The notes: generated by a model not told the origin, from the sequence alone. A DNA stretch of 64,000 nucleotides from Dehalococcoidia bacterium (GCA_022449765.1 JAKUPZ010000002.1:103447-167446), one strand, 5' to 3'. Counted from the stretch's first letter, positions 17,314-27,014 are shown. Made by a program: numbers and translations.

Positions 17314-18042
17314 TTATTGGCGGAAATTTATTCGCCTGAATACCTCTGCGTATTTTACATTATGCCCATCTTTGTTAGCTTTGCTCGCAGCGTCTTCGGC
17401 ACGTCGTTTAGCGAATTGTTCTATTTTTTGAAGATCTGATGATAATTGACTTACATGCGCTGCAAGTCCTTGAATTTTTTGATTAATAGTTGCGCCAATA
17501 TCTACCATGTCTGTAGGGTTTTCTGTTCCCCAAAGAAGAGCGCAGCTAGTCTTATGAGTATTAAGGCCATTTTGGGAATGTGAAGGAAAATGCAAGAAAT
17601 CTCTGGCAAATGGGAAACATGCATCTAATGCAATCTGCCCTGAGATACGATGATCGCGGTGACTGTGTGACAAATGCCTTATTGGGTCCATAGCCATTAC
17701 TATTTCTGGTTGCCAGCGACGTATCTGTTCAACCACGAGCCCTAAAAACTCATTGTTATCTGCTAATTCTCCATCACCATATTCTAGAAAATGAACTTCC
17801 TCCACCCCTAATATAGTTGCAGCATTTATTTGCTCTACGCGTCTTATGGCGGCTAATTTTTCACTTGTCATATTAATGTCAGAAGATCCTTTATCGCCAT
17901 TGGTGCAGATTACATAAAGGATGTGCGCGCCTTCATTGACCCATTTTGCGACAGTACCTCCAACCCCAGATTCACCATCATCTGGATGTGGGATAACAAG
18001 CATGGCACGTTTAGGTGTCTCAATAATATTCATTGGTCTCAT
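17314..18042 (-). CDS. PIG-L/LmbE-family zinc N-deacetylase (MshB/BshB-like)
   Basis: A 242-residue enzyme of the family that removes acetyl groups from GlcNAc conjugates, for example in mycothiol and bacillithiol synthesis. The zinc site is visible as VIPHPDDGESGVGG at residues 16-29 and HSHRDHRISGQIALD near 125-139. It is transcribed divergently from the tandem GNAT gene with 59 bases between them. Within 3.4 kb lie a GT4 transferase resembling MshA and the tandem GNAT resembling MshD, which makes a small-thiol pathway the best guess. Other PIG-L substrates remain possible. Confidence 0.85.
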   Translation of the reverse strand: MRPMNIIETPKRAMLVIPHPDDGESGVGGTVAKWVNEGAHILYVICTNGDKGSSDINMTSEKLAAIRRVEQINAATILGVEEVHFLEYGDGELADNNEFLGLVVEQIRRWQPEIVMAMDPIRHLSHSHRDHRISGQIALDACFPFARDFLHFPSHSQNGLNTHKTSCALLWGTENPTDMVDIGATINQKIQGLAAHVSQLSSDLQKIEQFAKRRAEDAASKANKDGHNVKYAEVFRRINFRQ

Positions 18043-18101
18043 GTTATTCTGCTATGATCCCGCTGTCATTTGGTTTCTTGGATTGTTGGAGATTAATTTC
18101 T

Positions 18102-19001
18102 ATGAGCAACTCTTTGAGTTTGGCTACGTTTACCTTAGATAAACTTCCCCAATTAGCTGATTTAAAGTTAGGGTTTCCAGCTTCAAAGAGAGAGCAAAAT
18201 TTTCTGATGCGCCAATTGGCCCAGCCTAATATCGATCCAGAGCGAGACTGTTTTTTCGTCCTAGATGGGTCATTACCTGTCGGGTATTTTCTGCTAATTC
18301 AGGAGACGCTATTATCGAGAGGAGTACTAGAATATAGCGTTATTGATGTTCCTGAACGAAATAGGATAACTCGATTTTTATTGGATGCCGCATCAAAAAT
18401 AGCAGCGGACTCCGATCTTAAAATACTTCACGTAGACGTTCCGGAATCGAGTCAATATTTGGAAAATTTTAATGCAAACCCTCAATGGGAGCATATTCGA
18501 ACACACCTGCACTTGGTTACCAATGTTAGAGAATTCCCTGAGATAGAGATTCCAGGGAATTTAAATTTGAGAATCGCTAATAAAGAAGATGCAGCCGTGG
18601 TTACTTCTATTCAGAATCAAGCATTTCAAGGTAGCTGGGGGTATTGCCCCAATACCGTGGCAGAGATTGAATACAGGATTTTTGATCTACCTGAGTACAA
18701 ACCTGACAGAGTATTAATTCTGGAACAAAATACAGAGGCAGTAGGCTATTGCTGGACACACGTAGACTCAATAAAGAATTCTGGAATTATAGGTATGATA
18801 GGCGTGATTCCTTCCTATCAAGGCAACGGATTTGGGAAAATACTTTTATCTTCGGGGTTAAGCCACTTACAAGCATCAGGTTTGGATTGCTTTGAAATAA
18901 CTGTGGATAGTGAAAACCCATCTGCAATTCACGTATATCAAAAAGCAGGATTTACTTTAGATTGGAAATCATTTTGGTATGAGCGTAAACCAGGCGGGTA
19001 A
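18102..19001 (+). CDS. tandem-GNAT N-acetyltransferase (MshD-like)
   Basis: A 299-residue protein with two GNAT domains. The N-terminal domain (residues 1-140) is degenerate; the second keeps the acetyl-CoA loop GMIGVIPSYQGNGFGKILL and the C-terminal ENPSAIHVYQKAGF element. Mycothiol synthase MshD has this two-domain build. I placed the start at ATG 18102, preceded by TTGGAG, because the longer frame from 18033 runs into the divergent PIG-L gene. It converges on the small transporter gene. Other small-molecule or protein acetyltransferases share this layout, so the MshD assignment is only an inference. Confidence 0.85.
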   Translation: MSNSLSLATFTLDKLPQLADLKLGFPASKREQNFLMRQLAQPNIDPERDCFFVLDGSLPVGYFLLIQETLLSRGVLEYSVIDVPERNRITRFLLDAASKIAADSDLKILHVDVPESSQYLENFNANPQWEHIRTHLHLVTNVREFPEIEIPGNLNLRIANKEDAAVVTSIQNQAFQGSWGYCPNTVAEIEYRIFDLPEYKPDRVLILEQNTEAVGYCWTHVDSIKNSGIIGMIGVIPSYQGNGFGKILLSSGLSHLQASGLDCFEITVDSENPSAIHVYQKAGFTLDWKSFWYERKPGG

Positions 19002-19004
19002 TAT

Positions 19005-19421
19005 TTATTTGATCAGGAAGGCCAGAGCTATAACCGCAAGTACGATCCCAGCAACATAGGAGACCTTGAAAGGCTCACCCAAGATAAGGAACCCTATAGT
19101 TGCAGCAATAATTAAATTCATGGAAAAAATTGGAGCAACTATGGAGGCAGGACCAAGGTTTAGAGCGCGATAGAGTGAGAATATGGCACCCGCCAAAACT
19201 ATTGATGTGAGAAGTAAAATACCTGTAGTTTGATTAAAACCCAATCCTCTAGTGGCTTTAGTTCCTTCGATAGCCCACCAAATAAATCCTAATAATACAA
19301 TCGAAGAGTTTGTGATAATTAATGCTACAGAAGGATGAATGGTCTTAAGTGAGACTTTTAGCAGGGCGATCGCTATGCCATAAAGAGTCAATGCTATAAA
19401 GGACCAAAGAAGATAAGTCAT
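19005..19421 (-). CDS. small EamA/DMT-type transporter, four helices
   Basis: 138 residues, about half the size of a normal EamA protein, with four to five hydrophobic segments: LLWSFIALTLYGIAIALLKV, ALIITNSSIVLLGFIWWAI, ILLLTSIVLAGAIFSLYRAL and a last pair around LIIAATIGFLILGE and YVAGIVLAVIALAFLI. The LGEP motif in the last part is typical of the drug/metabolite superfamily. Such half-length proteins work as dimers. It overlaps the preceding GT4 gene by four bases, so it is the final gene of the rpsF operon. Substrate unknown; export of the product of the neighbouring transferases is possible. Confidence 0.85.
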   Translation of the reverse strand: MTYLLWSFIALTLYGIAIALLKVSLKTIHPSVALIITNSSIVLLGFIWWAIEGTKATRGLGFNQTTGILLLTSIVLAGAIFSLYRALNLGPASIVAPIFSMNLIIAATIGFLILGEPFKVSYVAGIVLAVIALAFLIK

Positions 19422-20683
19422 GCTAATTTTTCGTTGGGTTGAAGCGCAGCATAAGAACTTTCGCTAGTCACATATGATCGATATATTTTGGAAAGTTCGT
19501 GCGCTGAATGCTCCCATGAAAAATACTTTGAATGTTCAAAACTATGGTCTCCCAAATTTTTGGCTAAATTGTTGTCAAAAAGAATTTTTTGAAATTTATT
19601 GCCCATTTCTATAATGTCGCCTGGCGGGACTCTATATCCGGTAACTTCATTAACAACAATTGATTTCAATCCTCCAATATCAAAAGAAACCACAGGCGTT
19701 CGACACGCCATCGCTTCTAAGGCAACTAGACCGAAGGTTTCATTTAGTGAAGGAATGGCACAGAGATCAGAGGCGATGTAATAATCTGGCAAGGTTGCTT
19801 GAGGAACCGCAGGATGCCAAATTATTTTTTCATAAACACCCAGTTTAGAGGCAATTCCCTTTAGCCAAATCAAACTGGAGTCTCCAACGTCTCCCCCCAC
19901 AAATAGTATTTTCACATCATCAAGATTTTGCATTTGCGCTACGGACGAGAGCAGCAGTTCCGGGCCCTTAAAATATTCTATCCGTCCTACGAACAAGATA
20001 ATTTTGCTGTCAGGGCTAAGGCCTAGCCGGAGCCTAGAATCTGATTGGCTTCCTGGGTGAAACAACTTGGAATCAACTCCAAGCTGAACAGCATTTGTCT
20101 TATTTACCTCTGTTCCATATATACGATGCATCGCATGGGATTCTTCTTCAGTAAAAGTGATGATCCCATCCGCAGTAACTGCAATATTTGCTTCATTTTG
20201 CTTTCGGTAGGAACCCTCTTTATGACCACCAGAACGTTCCTTTATTTCAGCAGATGTATGGAAAGTGAATAAATGAGGTACACCTAGGTAATTTGCGAGA
20301 CTCTGCCCTGCACTTGCAGAGAGCCAGTAATGACTATGTACAAGATCGTAGGAGAGTTCGTTGTCCGAAATAAAATCGAGTAGATTGTCCGTGAACTCGT
20401 CCAGGTGCTTAGTAATTTCATCTTTACTTATTTGTGGGTTGCCTGCGGGAAGATGAAAAATATGTGAATTTTGGTCAAATTGGAAAATTTCTGGACCGCC
20501 TACATGATGACATCTTGTAAAAATGTCAACCAAAATACCTTGTCGCGAGAGTAACGGTGCAATTCTTCTCAAAAAAACATTCATTCCACCTGCGGATCGC
20601 ATACCTGGTGTCATTAATGGGCAACCATGAGTAGAAATAAATGCCACTCTTCTGCAATTTTTGTTAATTGAAAAGGTATTCAT
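19418..20683 (-). CDS. GT4 glycosyltransferase, MshA-like
   Basis: 421 residues in a GT-B fold. The start FISTHGCPLMTPGMRSAGGM closely parallels the MshA (D-inositol 3-phosphate glycosyltransferase) N-terminus with its PG..AGGMNV block. The C-terminal half carries ILFVGRIEYFKGPELLL and the donor-site motif PSLNETFGLVALEAMACRTP. A longer frame to 20740 is open, but family members start near here and the preceding gene stops four bases upstream, so I chose ATG 20683. Substrate not proven; sucrose-phosphate-synthase-like or exopolysaccharide transferases share these motifs. Confidence 0.87.
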   Translation of the reverse strand: MNTFSINKNCRRVAFISTHGCPLMTPGMRSAGGMNVFLRRIAPLLSRQGILVDIFTRCHHVGGPEIFQFDQNSHIFHLPAGNPQISKDEITKHLDEFTDNLLDFISDNELSYDLVHSHYWLSASAGQSLANYLGVPHLFTFHTSAEIKERSGGHKEGSYRKQNEANIAVTADGIITFTEEESHAMHRIYGTEVNKTNAVQLGVDSKLFHPGSQSDSRLRLGLSPDSKIILFVGRIEYFKGPELLLSSVAQMQNLDDVKILFVGGDVGDSSLIWLKGIASKLGVYEKIIWHPAVPQATLPDYYIASDLCAIPSLNETFGLVALEAMACRTPVVSFDIGGLKSIVVNEVTGYRVPPGDIIEMGNKFQKILFDNNLAKNLGDHSFEHSKYFSWEHSAHELSKIYRSYVTSESSYAALQPNEKLA

Positions 20684-20687
20684 TCGA

Positions 20688-21668
20688 TTAGAGAAGACTA
20701 CGTGAGATTCGTATCTTATGTACACTTGAATCAGTTGCACCTAAATGGTACTTATAAGCCTCTGGCCCCCTCAGCAGGTCGAAATAGCCTAAACCAGATT
20801 CAATCGCATCTTTTATACAGAGCGCCTTCAATATTAAACCAACTGATAAGTTTGAGAAGTTTTGCAAGTACCCACTATTATAAACAAGTCTTGTATTTTG
20901 ATAATCAAAACACATTACTGCAGCTACTGGTGCGTCCTTCAATTCAAGGATAAATAATTTTAGGTAATGGCATTCCTGCATTTTATATGCTACTGCCTGA
21001 AGGAAATTTTCCCGTTGAGGTATTAAAAAATCTTTCTTGTCTTCACGGCTCCCGGCCATCATTGATATGAATAAATTTAAATCATCTTCTAGCGTGGATG
21101 AATTAGAGGTACGAAGACGAAGATCTCCAGAGCTTTCAATTCGTCTAAATTTCCGACGCAACTCATGCCTATCTTTTTTATTAAGGAGATAAAGGTATTC
21201 ATCCCAAGACGAAGGCAAGCTTATTCCTGGCACAACGTCTTCAAATTCGATTGAAACGCTGTATCCACGCTCTGATGCGGCTTTAGGTAATAATGAAAAC
21301 GTTGGTGTCCATGCAGGGATTGATGTCAATTCGAAGCTCGTCCAGTCTAATTGCTCAACACTTTCAAATAAATACGGATAAAATTCTCTGTCATTAGTAA
21401 TGAAATCATGGTAATCAAATAGGTCGGTATCTCCAATGAATCTTAAAGTGTTATCTTTTAAGGTGAGAGGGGCAACACCCAGGGATTTATTAATAGATTT
21501 CACGTCAATAAGACTTAAGGTCTCCCTGTCACCATAGACAGACCACCATGTTTCTTGCCATTCAGGAGTAAGGAACACGCTACTCCACGCCTGAAGTAGT
21601 TGAAACTCTTTCCATTGTTCACGAATTTCATCGAATGACGACGAGTTATGCGCATGCGCTAATGTCAA
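20688..21668 (-). CDS. FemAB/BioF2-like GNAT acyltransferase
   Basis: 326 residues of the family related to CelD and FemAB aminoacyl/acyl transferases. The segment [20 protein letters not shown] in the middle and the downstream [27 protein letters not shown] are characteristic, as is the C-terminal [15 protein letters not shown] block. The first codon is TTG at 21668, overlapping the folE stop (TTGA) and preceded by GAGGG at six bases. Related proteins sit in envelope polysaccharide loci or add amino acids to cell-wall precursors. Here it precedes the MshA-like GT4 by four bases, so both may act on the same glycoconjugate. Confidence 0.82.
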   Translation of the reverse strand: MTLAHAHNSSSFDEIREQWKEFQLLQAWSSVFLTPEWQETWWSVYGDRETLSLIDVKSINKSLGVAPLTLKDNTLRFIGDTDLFDYHDFITNDREFYPYLFESVEQLDWTSFELTSIPAWTPTFSLLPKAASERGYSVSIEFEDVVPGISLPSSWDEYLYLLNKKDRHELRRKFRRIESSGDLRLRTSNSSTLEDDLNLFISMMAGSREDKKDFLIPQRENFLQAVAYKMQECHYLKLFILELKDAPVAAVMCFDYQNTRLVYNSGYLQNFSNLSVGLILKALCIKDAIESGLGYFDLLRGPEAYKYHLGATDSSVHKIRISRSLL

Positions 21669-22234
21669 TGCAGACCCTCTTGAAGTAAGCTCAGGACTTC
21701 TGAACGAGTACGGCTACTCGTTTCAAATATGCCTCTTAATGCTGAAGTGACAATTGATGTTCCAGGTTTTCGAACGCCTCGCATGGCCATGCATAGATGC
21801 TCTGCGCGCATAACTACGGCAACTCCTTCAGGATTTACGACATCCATGATGGAATCAGCAATTTGGGATGTTAGTCGCTCCTGTACTTGAGGACGCTTAG
21901 CAAAAATATCTACAGCTCGGGCCAATTTGCTTATCCCTACAACTTTTCCTCTTGGTATATATGCGACATGTGCAGTACCAAAAAAAGGTAGTAAGTGATG
22001 CTCGCATAAAGAATAAAATGGAGCATCGCGCATTATCACCATTTCTTGATGATCTTCTTCAAATTGAACTTTTAATACTTCGTGGGGATCCATTTCGTAT
22101 CCACCGACGATTTCCTCATACATATGCGCTACGCGTTTAGGAGTATTAAGCAGACCGTCTCTGTTCGGGTCTTCCCCTATAGCTATTAGTAACTCATGAA
22201 CTGCTTTTTCAACACGGGACGTGTCTACTGTCAT
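21665..22234 (-). CDS. folE: GTP cyclohydrolase I
   Basis: Converts GTP to dihydroneopterin triphosphate, the first step of folate and pterin synthesis. The 189 residues carry the complete family pattern: [36 protein letters not shown] with the zinc ligands Cys and His, [20 protein letters not shown] and [16 protein letters not shown] with the second Cys. AGAGGA precedes the ATG. It begins two bases after thrC and overlaps the next gene by four, inside the rpsF operon. Confidence 0.98.
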   Translation of the reverse strand: MTVDTSRVEKAVHELLIAIGEDPNRDGLLNTPKRVAHMYEEIVGGYEMDPHEVLKVQFEEDHQEMVIMRDAPFYSLCEHHLLPFFGTAHVAYIPRGKVVGISKLARAVDIFAKRPQVQERLTSQIADSIMDVVNPEGVAVVMRAEHLCMAMRGVRKPGTSIVTSALRGIFETSSRTRSEVLSLLQEGLH

Positions 22235-22236
22235 TT

Positions 22237-23301
22237 TTATCCTCTATTGCTTTCAATTATTTTCATTACTTCCTGAAAACTAGGCAAAGCTTCTTCGGGG
22301 GGAGCCTCTGCCAGTGAATTTGCGATTGGTGGATCCTTAAGTCCGTTGCCAGTAATTATGCATACAATAGTTTTATTACGTAGATCCAATCCTTGATTTA
22401 CATGCTTGATCAAGCCTGCAATAGAAGCAGCTGAGGCAGGTTCACAAAAAATACCTTCCTCTCTTGCCATACGCTTATAGGAACTTAGTATTTCCTCGTC
22501 AGATACTGAATCGATCGTTCCTTTTGATTCATCACGAGCAGTAATGGCAGTTGCCCAACTTGCGGGATTTCCAATACGAATAGCGGTAGCAATCGTCTCA
22601 GGATTTGCCACTGGGTGCCCGTGCACGATAGGCGCAGCCCCGGATGCTTGGATCCCCATCATACGAGGACTATGGGTTGATTTTCCGATACTTAAATATT
22701 CTTTGAACCCTTTCCAATAAGCAGTGATATTCCCAGCGTTTCCTACAGGTATATATACATAGTCTGGCGAATCCCCTAATTCATCAATCAATTCGAATGA
22801 AGCAGTTTTTTGACCTTCAATTCTATGGGGATTTACTGAGTTGACCAATGCGAAATTGGCTTCATCTTCACCTAGCTTGATGGCAATATTTAAAGATTCG
22901 TCGAAATTACCGTTGACGGTAATTATTCGAGCCCCATAAGCGATGGCTTGGCTCATTTTCCCTATGGCTATGTTTCCCTTTGGTACAAGTACTATTGTTT
23001 CAAGACCAGCTGCAGCTCCATATGCTGCTGCTGAAGCGCTGGTATTACCTGTAGAGGCACATAGCAATTTGGGACTACCTCGCTCAAGTGACTTAGCTAC
23101 AGCCACAACCATTCCCCTGTCTTTGAAAGACCCAGTGGGGTTGCATCCTTCAAGTTTAAAATACAAAGATTCAAGACCTAGATGGGCACCAATAGAACGG
23201 GATTTAACTAAAGGCGTATCCCCTTCTCCTATACTTAAGGAAGGTGTTTGATTATCGATTGGAAGATAGGCCGCATATTTTTTTATGATTCCTTGACCCA
23301 T
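22237..23301 (-). CDS. thrC: threonine synthase
   Basis: A PLP enzyme that turns O-phosphohomoserine into threonine. The 354 residues show the lysine that binds PLP in [14 protein letters not shown] (Lys60), the phosphate loop [15 protein letters not shown], the PVGNAGN block and a C-terminal ITGNGLKDP motif. The first ATG at 23301 has GGAGG five bases ahead; a TTG at 23313 would add four residues. Twelve bases after hom, so homoserine made by hom can go on to threonine, although the homoserine kinase needed in between is not seen in the window. Confidence 0.96.
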   Translation of the reverse strand: MGQGIIKKYAAYLPIDNQTPSLSIGEGDTPLVKSRSIGAHLGLESLYFKLEGCNPTGSFKDRGMVVAVAKSLERGSPKLLCASTGNTSASAAAYGAAAGLETIVLVPKGNIAIGKMSQAIAYGARIITVNGNFDESLNIAIKLGEDEANFALVNSVNPHRIEGQKTASFELIDELGDSPDYVYIPVGNAGNITAYWKGFKEYLSIGKSTHSPRMMGIQASGAAPIVHGHPVANPETIATAIRIGNPASWATAITARDESKGTIDSVSDEEILSSYKRMAREEGIFCEPASAASIAGLIKHVNQGLDLRNKTIVCIITGNGLKDPPIANSLAEAPPEEALPSFQEVMKIIESNRG

Positions 23302-23313
23302 GCATACCTCCAA

Positions 23314-24633
23314 TCAAGATTTACTAAATCCGCTGTCTTCAATGCGTATGAAACTGCAAATAGCATTGATTACGTCTAAGGATTTTAGCTGCTTGATTGC
23401 GTTCTGCATTGATTTTTCTAAGGATTTATGAGTTGTAATGACAATTTCAGCCGTAGACTCGGCTTCGTCGTCAATTTCTTTTTGGATTACTGTTGCAAGA
23501 CTAACATTCATATCACCAAGAACTCTAGAAATTTTCGCCATTACTCCTGGTAAATCTTTGACATGGAGGCGAAGGTAGTATTTTGTTTCCAAATCATCAA
23601 GCGGTAAGGACTTATATTTTGAGGCGATTTCAATATTGTTTGGTTTCAGTCCGGCAGAATCTAATTTTTGCCCAATGTTAATGACATCACCTAGGATGGC
23701 AGAAGTAGTCGGACCCGAGCCTGCGCCTGGTCCCTGTAGCATTGACCACTCTACAAGATCCCCCTCTAATTCAATTGCATTATCAACACCATTCACTTGC
23801 GCTAATGGATGATCCATAGGAATAAGAGAAGGATGAACACGCGCTCGTACGAATTGGCCTTCCAGTTTGCTGATCGCTAACAGCTTGATGCAATATCCAA
23901 GCTCTTTTGCATAAATAAAATCTTCGGGCCCTATTGACTCAATCCCTTCTCTAAATACATCTTCATCATGAATTGCGGACCGAAATGCCACAGAGCTAAG
24001 AATTGCCAATTTGTAAGCTGCATCATCACCATTAACGTCATATGAAGAGTCGGCTTCTGCGAACCCTTTCATTTGAGCTTCATTTAAGGCTGCATTGAAA
24101 GAGGCTCCGCCTGCTGACATATTTGAGAGAATATAATTTGTAGTTCCATTAATGATTGCTTGAACTGCACTAATTTCGTTAGTAGCTAATTGGTGCGTTA
24201 GCGCCGAAATAATGGGGATACCTCCCCCAACTGATCCTTCATAGCCTATTAAAACTCCTTCTTTGTTTGCATTGTGAAGCAGCGCCATTCCATGTTTAGC
24301 CATCACTTCTTTATTTGCAGTAACAACATGTTTATTTGATTTAATGGCAAGGTTTATCAATTCAATAGCAGGGTGCTCACCACCTAATACTTCTATAATT
24401 ATATCTACGTCATCAGACGTGATTAGAGCTTCTGCGTTTTCAGTAAATGGCAAATCAATATTTGAAGATGCATGATGGTTTGATGCATTTCTTACTAGAA
24501 TGCCCATCAGTTTTACCGGTCGCCCGATTCGCTCTGTAAGTAAATCAGATTTGCCTTCAAGAGCATTTATAACACCAGCTCCGATAGTACCTGCTCCAAG
24601 TAAGCCAATGCCAATTGGTTTTACTTTATTCAT
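23314..24633 (-). CDS. hom: homoserine dehydrogenase with ACT domain
   Basis: Reduces aspartate semialdehyde to homoserine. The 439 residues begin MNKVKPIGIGLLGAGTIG (NAD(P)-binding), contain VTANKEVMAKHG, GGIPIISALTHQL and INGTTNYILSNM, and end with an ACT domain (LHVKDLPGVMAKISRVLG) that usually senses threonine. I chose ATG 24633, preceded by AAAGGGAA, over an earlier in-frame ATG at 24699 that lies deep in the preceding gene. It overlaps ppiC by eight bases. ACT feedback inhibition by threonine is expected from the family. Confidence 0.96.
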   Translation of the reverse strand: MNKVKPIGIGLLGAGTIGAGVINALEGKSDLLTERIGRPVKLMGILVRNASNHHASSNIDLPFTENAEALITSDDVDIIIEVLGGEHPAIELINLAIKSNKHVVTANKEVMAKHGMALLHNANKEGVLIGYEGSVGGGIPIISALTHQLATNEISAVQAIINGTTNYILSNMSAGGASFNAALNEAQMKGFAEADSSYDVNGDDAAYKLAILSSVAFRSAIHDEDVFREGIESIGPEDFIYAKELGYCIKLLAISKLEGQFVRARVHPSLIPMDHPLAQVNGVDNAIELEGDLVEWSMLQGPGAGSGPTTSAILGDVINIGQKLDSAGLKPNNIEIASKYKSLPLDDLETKYYLRLHVKDLPGVMAKISRVLGDMNVSLATVIQKEIDDEAESTAEIVITTHKSLEKSMQNAIKQLKSLDVINAICSFIRIEDSGFSKS

Positions 24634-25630
24634 ATTCCCTTTCAATTTGGCCAAGAACCCACTTAATATCATCATCATTGAAAGTGAATATGATTTCACT
24701 TGTTATTTGGTCCATCCAAGATTGGAAGTTATTCTGAGCCAATAATATTCGCATTGATTCTGAAATCTCACGATCCTTTGAATTATTTGTTATGCGATAG
24801 ACGATGCTTCCAAGGCTTGTCACGATAGGCGGGCTTATGGAATTGTTCTGATTATCATTTGCAAATAAATAAGGGTCCATTTCTAAAAGAGCACCTTTCG
24901 GGACCCAGCCAACAACTCCTGCTTTATCAGCGAATATACTATCAACGTTCAATTCTGTGGCCACAGAATTGAAATTTTCTCCTGAAGAAATTCGTTCATA
25001 TGCGTTTTGCCCGCTGATTGAATTAGCGGCGACTATCCATTCTAAAAATACCTGGTCTGCCGTTTTTGAAGCTTGGGTGAGGAATAAATCAAAGTAGGCA
25101 TCTTCTAAAAGTTGCCCTCGTATCCAGTTTTTATAATCAGAGACTTCAATTCCGATGAGATTTACGAAATTTTCTAATTCTCTTTCACCTTCTTGACTTA
25201 GAGAGCTGGGGACATCCGAAGTACCTGTCGCTTTTTCAAACATGGTGATCAGTTTGTTTTCAACCTGGTTCAATTGGATATCAATACCTTGGTCTTGAGA
25301 AAATTGATCCAGAGTATTGTTTTTAATAAGTGTATTCAGTGCAATATTTGGATTGAATTGACTCGTGTAAAAGCCTTCAATTTTTGTGTAAGGAACTACT
25401 TCGTGTAAAAGATAATCCTCGCCGTTAACGCTCGCAACGATTTTCTCTGGAGGTTTTAAAAAATTGAAATACCAACCTGTAGCCAATAACCCTATAATCA
25501 ACAGGCCCAATGCCACGGCAGCTCCAATTAGGATGCGTTGTAAATAGCGCTCCTCTGTCCTGTTATGGACGTTGTCCTTCAGAGTCGGGCGCGCGGTATT
25601 TTGGCGTTCCGCACGACGGCGCTGTCGCAT
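24626..25630 (-). CDS. SurA/PpiC-type peptidyl-prolyl isomerase, membrane-anchored
   Basis: 334 residues. A basic, Arg-rich N-terminus (residues 1-30) is followed by one membrane helix (ILIGAAVALGLLIIGLLATG) and then an extracytoplasmic part with a SurA_N-like chaperone region and a parvulin domain near 220-295: NAYERISSGENFNSVATEL, AGVVGWVPKGALLEMDPYLF and IVTSLGSIVYRI. The helix places the catalytic part outside the membrane. The first codon abuts the rpsR stop (TAA-ATG), so translation is coupled. Probably folds exported proteins; the presence in a ribosomal operon is unusual for this class but not unique. Confidence 0.85.
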   Translation of the reverse strand: MRQRRRAERQNTARPTLKDNVHNRTEERYLQRILIGAAVALGLLIIGLLATGWYFNFLKPPEKIVASVNGEDYLLHEVVPYTKIEGFYTSQFNPNIALNTLIKNNTLDQFSQDQGIDIQLNQVENKLITMFEKATGTSDVPSSLSQEGERELENFVNLIGIEVSDYKNWIRGQLLEDAYFDLFLTQASKTADQVFLEWIVAANSISGQNAYERISSGENFNSVATELNVDSIFADKAGVVGWVPKGALLEMDPYLFANDNQNNSISPPIVTSLGSIVYRITNNSKDREISESMRILLAQNNFQSWMDQITSEIIFTFNDDDIKWVLGQIEREYE

Positions 25631-26149
25631 TTATTCTTCCGATTGCTCATCTGCAGGCGCGGTTTCTACTGGGGCTGATGACTCATCCAAATTTTCAGCT
25701 TCAATAGTGGCGCTATCAGTAGCAACGGTTTCCATATTAGGTGCTTTTGTCTCTGTAGCACCTGTTTCGTTTGCTAGCGCTGCAGATTGTGGAACTTCTA
25801 CATTAGCGGGAGGGGCAGAAAATCTGCTTCCTGAATTATCCCGAGGGGTGAACTTCCGGTCTCGATTACCCCTGTCAGGGCGCCCCAGTTCGATTTGACT
25901 ATGGCCTCCAGTATAAGGAAGAAGAGCTAAAAATCGAGCACGCTTGATTGCGACTGCAAGCTTACGTTGATGTCTTGACCGAGTTCCTGTACGCCTTCGG
26001 GAATCTATTTTCCCCCATTCCGAAACAAAGCGACGAAGAATAGAAACATCCTTGTAATCAGGTGACTTATGTTCAGCACTGAAGTAGCAGACTTTCCTCC
26101 TTGGGAAAAATCTCCTTCCTCCAGTTCTTCGACGTCGTGTACTCTGCAT
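25631..26149 (-). CDS. rpsR: 30S ribosomal protein bS18 with long acidic C-terminal extension
   Basis: The first 85 or so residues are a recognisable S18: [54 protein letters not shown] and [11 protein letters not shown]. bS18 is normally 75-90 residues. Here 172 residues are encoded; after [18 protein letters not shown] the tail becomes rich in Glu, Ala, Thr and Ser (for example [19 protein letters not shown]) and ends DEQSEE. It is therefore acidic, unlike the basic core. GGAG precedes the ATG. Sits between ssb and ppiC; bS6, SSB and bS18 are a conserved gene trio. Confidence 0.96.
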   Translation of the reverse strand: MQSTRRRRTGGRRFFPRRKVCYFSAEHKSPDYKDVSILRRFVSEWGKIDSRRRTGTRSRHQRKLAVAIKRARFLALLPYTGGHSQIELGRPDRGNRDRKFTPRDNSGSRFSAPPANVEVPQSAALANETGATETKAPNMETVATDSATIEAENLDESSAPVETAPADEQSEE

Positions 26150-26189
26150 TCAGAAACTCCTTAAATAACTCGCTTAGGGACGTGATTGG

Positions 26190-26621
26190 TTAAAAGGGTA
26201 AGTCTTCAGGTGAGTTAGCTTCACTCCCGTAAAATTCTTGGGTGGAAATGGAACTAGCATTCCCATAATCTTCGTAATTTTCACCCGAACTAGGCCTGTC
26301 AAGAAATAGGACGCGATTTGCAATAATTTCATTGCGAAAGCGCATTTGCCCGTCATTGCCTTGGAAGGAATGACTTTGAAGCCTTCCTTCAACGTAAGCT
26401 CTGCGGCCCTTAGCCAAATATTGATTAACTTGCTCCGCCAAGCTATTCCACGCAACAACAGTAAACCATTCAGTTTCCTGTTTTCTCTCTCCATCTTGTG
26501 CGTTGTAAGATCTACTTGTAGCAATGCGAAAAGACGTTACAGGACTTCCGGAGGGCGTGTACCGCATCTCGGGGTCAGTACCCACGTTCCCTATTACCAT
26601 AATTTTATTTAGTCCTACCAA
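26190..26621 (-). CDS. ssb: single-stranded DNA-binding protein
   Basis: A 143-residue SSB. The OB fold covers roughly residues 1-108 (LNKIMVIGNVGTDPEMRYTP, EWFTVVAWNSLAEQVNQYL, KGRRAYVEGRLQSHSF), followed by a short acidic linker and the conserved C-terminal tip SPEDLPF that recruits partner proteins. The start is the TTG at 26621 with GGAG six bases upstream; the next methionine is at residue 8. Nine bases follow rpsF. Coats single-stranded DNA in replication and repair and fits with mfd and tsaD as housekeeping. Confidence 0.97.
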   Translation of the reverse strand: MVGLNKIMVIGNVGTDPEMRYTPSGSPVTSFRIATSRSYNAQDGERKQETEWFTVVAWNSLAEQVNQYLAKGRRAYVEGRLQSHSFQGNDGQMRFRNEIIANRVLFLDRPSSGENYEDYGNASSISTQEFYGSEANSPEDLPF

Positions 26622-26630
26622 GGAAGACTC

Positions 26631-26918
26631 CTAGTCCTCTGCACGGACTAGCAAATGGCGTATAACATCATCTGCCAGCTTTAAATTACTTTCCAATGCA
26701 TGAGTTCCGTCATTTTCCATTTGGATATTAGCTTGATGGTAGTTTGCTTCAGTATATGAGCCAATTTTATAGGCAAGCTTGCGTCTACCCCAGTTGTTTT
26801 CACTGATAATGTCACCACCGTGGTCAACAGTAATTTTGCGGACACGCTCAACTACTGCATCGACCCGCTCCTGATCAGCTTCTGGGTTAATCATTAAAAC
26901 TAATTCGTACTGGCGCAC
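26631..26918 (-). CDS. rpsF: 30S ribosomal protein bS6
   Basis: 95 residues that pair with bS18 on the small subunit. The signature RQYELVLMINPEADQERVDA opens the protein, with GGDIISENNWGRRKLAYKIG in the middle and LKLADDVIRHLLVRAED at the end. The first codon is GTG at 26918, with AGGAG five bases upstream. It is the first gene of a long minus-strand operon with a near-consensus promoter 55 bases away. Confidence 0.97.
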   Translation of the reverse strand: MRQYELVLMINPEADQERVDAVVERVRKITVDHGGDIISENNWGRRKLAYKIGSYTEANYHQANIQMENDGTHALESNLKLADDVIRHLLVRAED

Positions 26919-26972
26919 TATTTCTCCTAATACTCAAAACGTTATGCGGGATAAACCTACACGCGAATCAAG

Positions 26973-27001
26973 ATTATAGCAGTGAATGTAAGCCTACTCA
27001 A
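26973..27001 (-). promoter_or_regulatory. sigma-70-type promoter of the rpsF operon
   Basis: On the minus strand, TTGAGT (26996-27001) and TATAAT (26973-26978) are separated by 17 bases, with a likely transcription start near 26966 and a leader of about 48 bases before rpsF. The site lies between glyA and rpsF, so it can drive rpsF to the small transporter at 19 kb independently of glyA. Confidence 0.8.
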
Positions 27002-27014
27002 ATATTTTGCAAAT

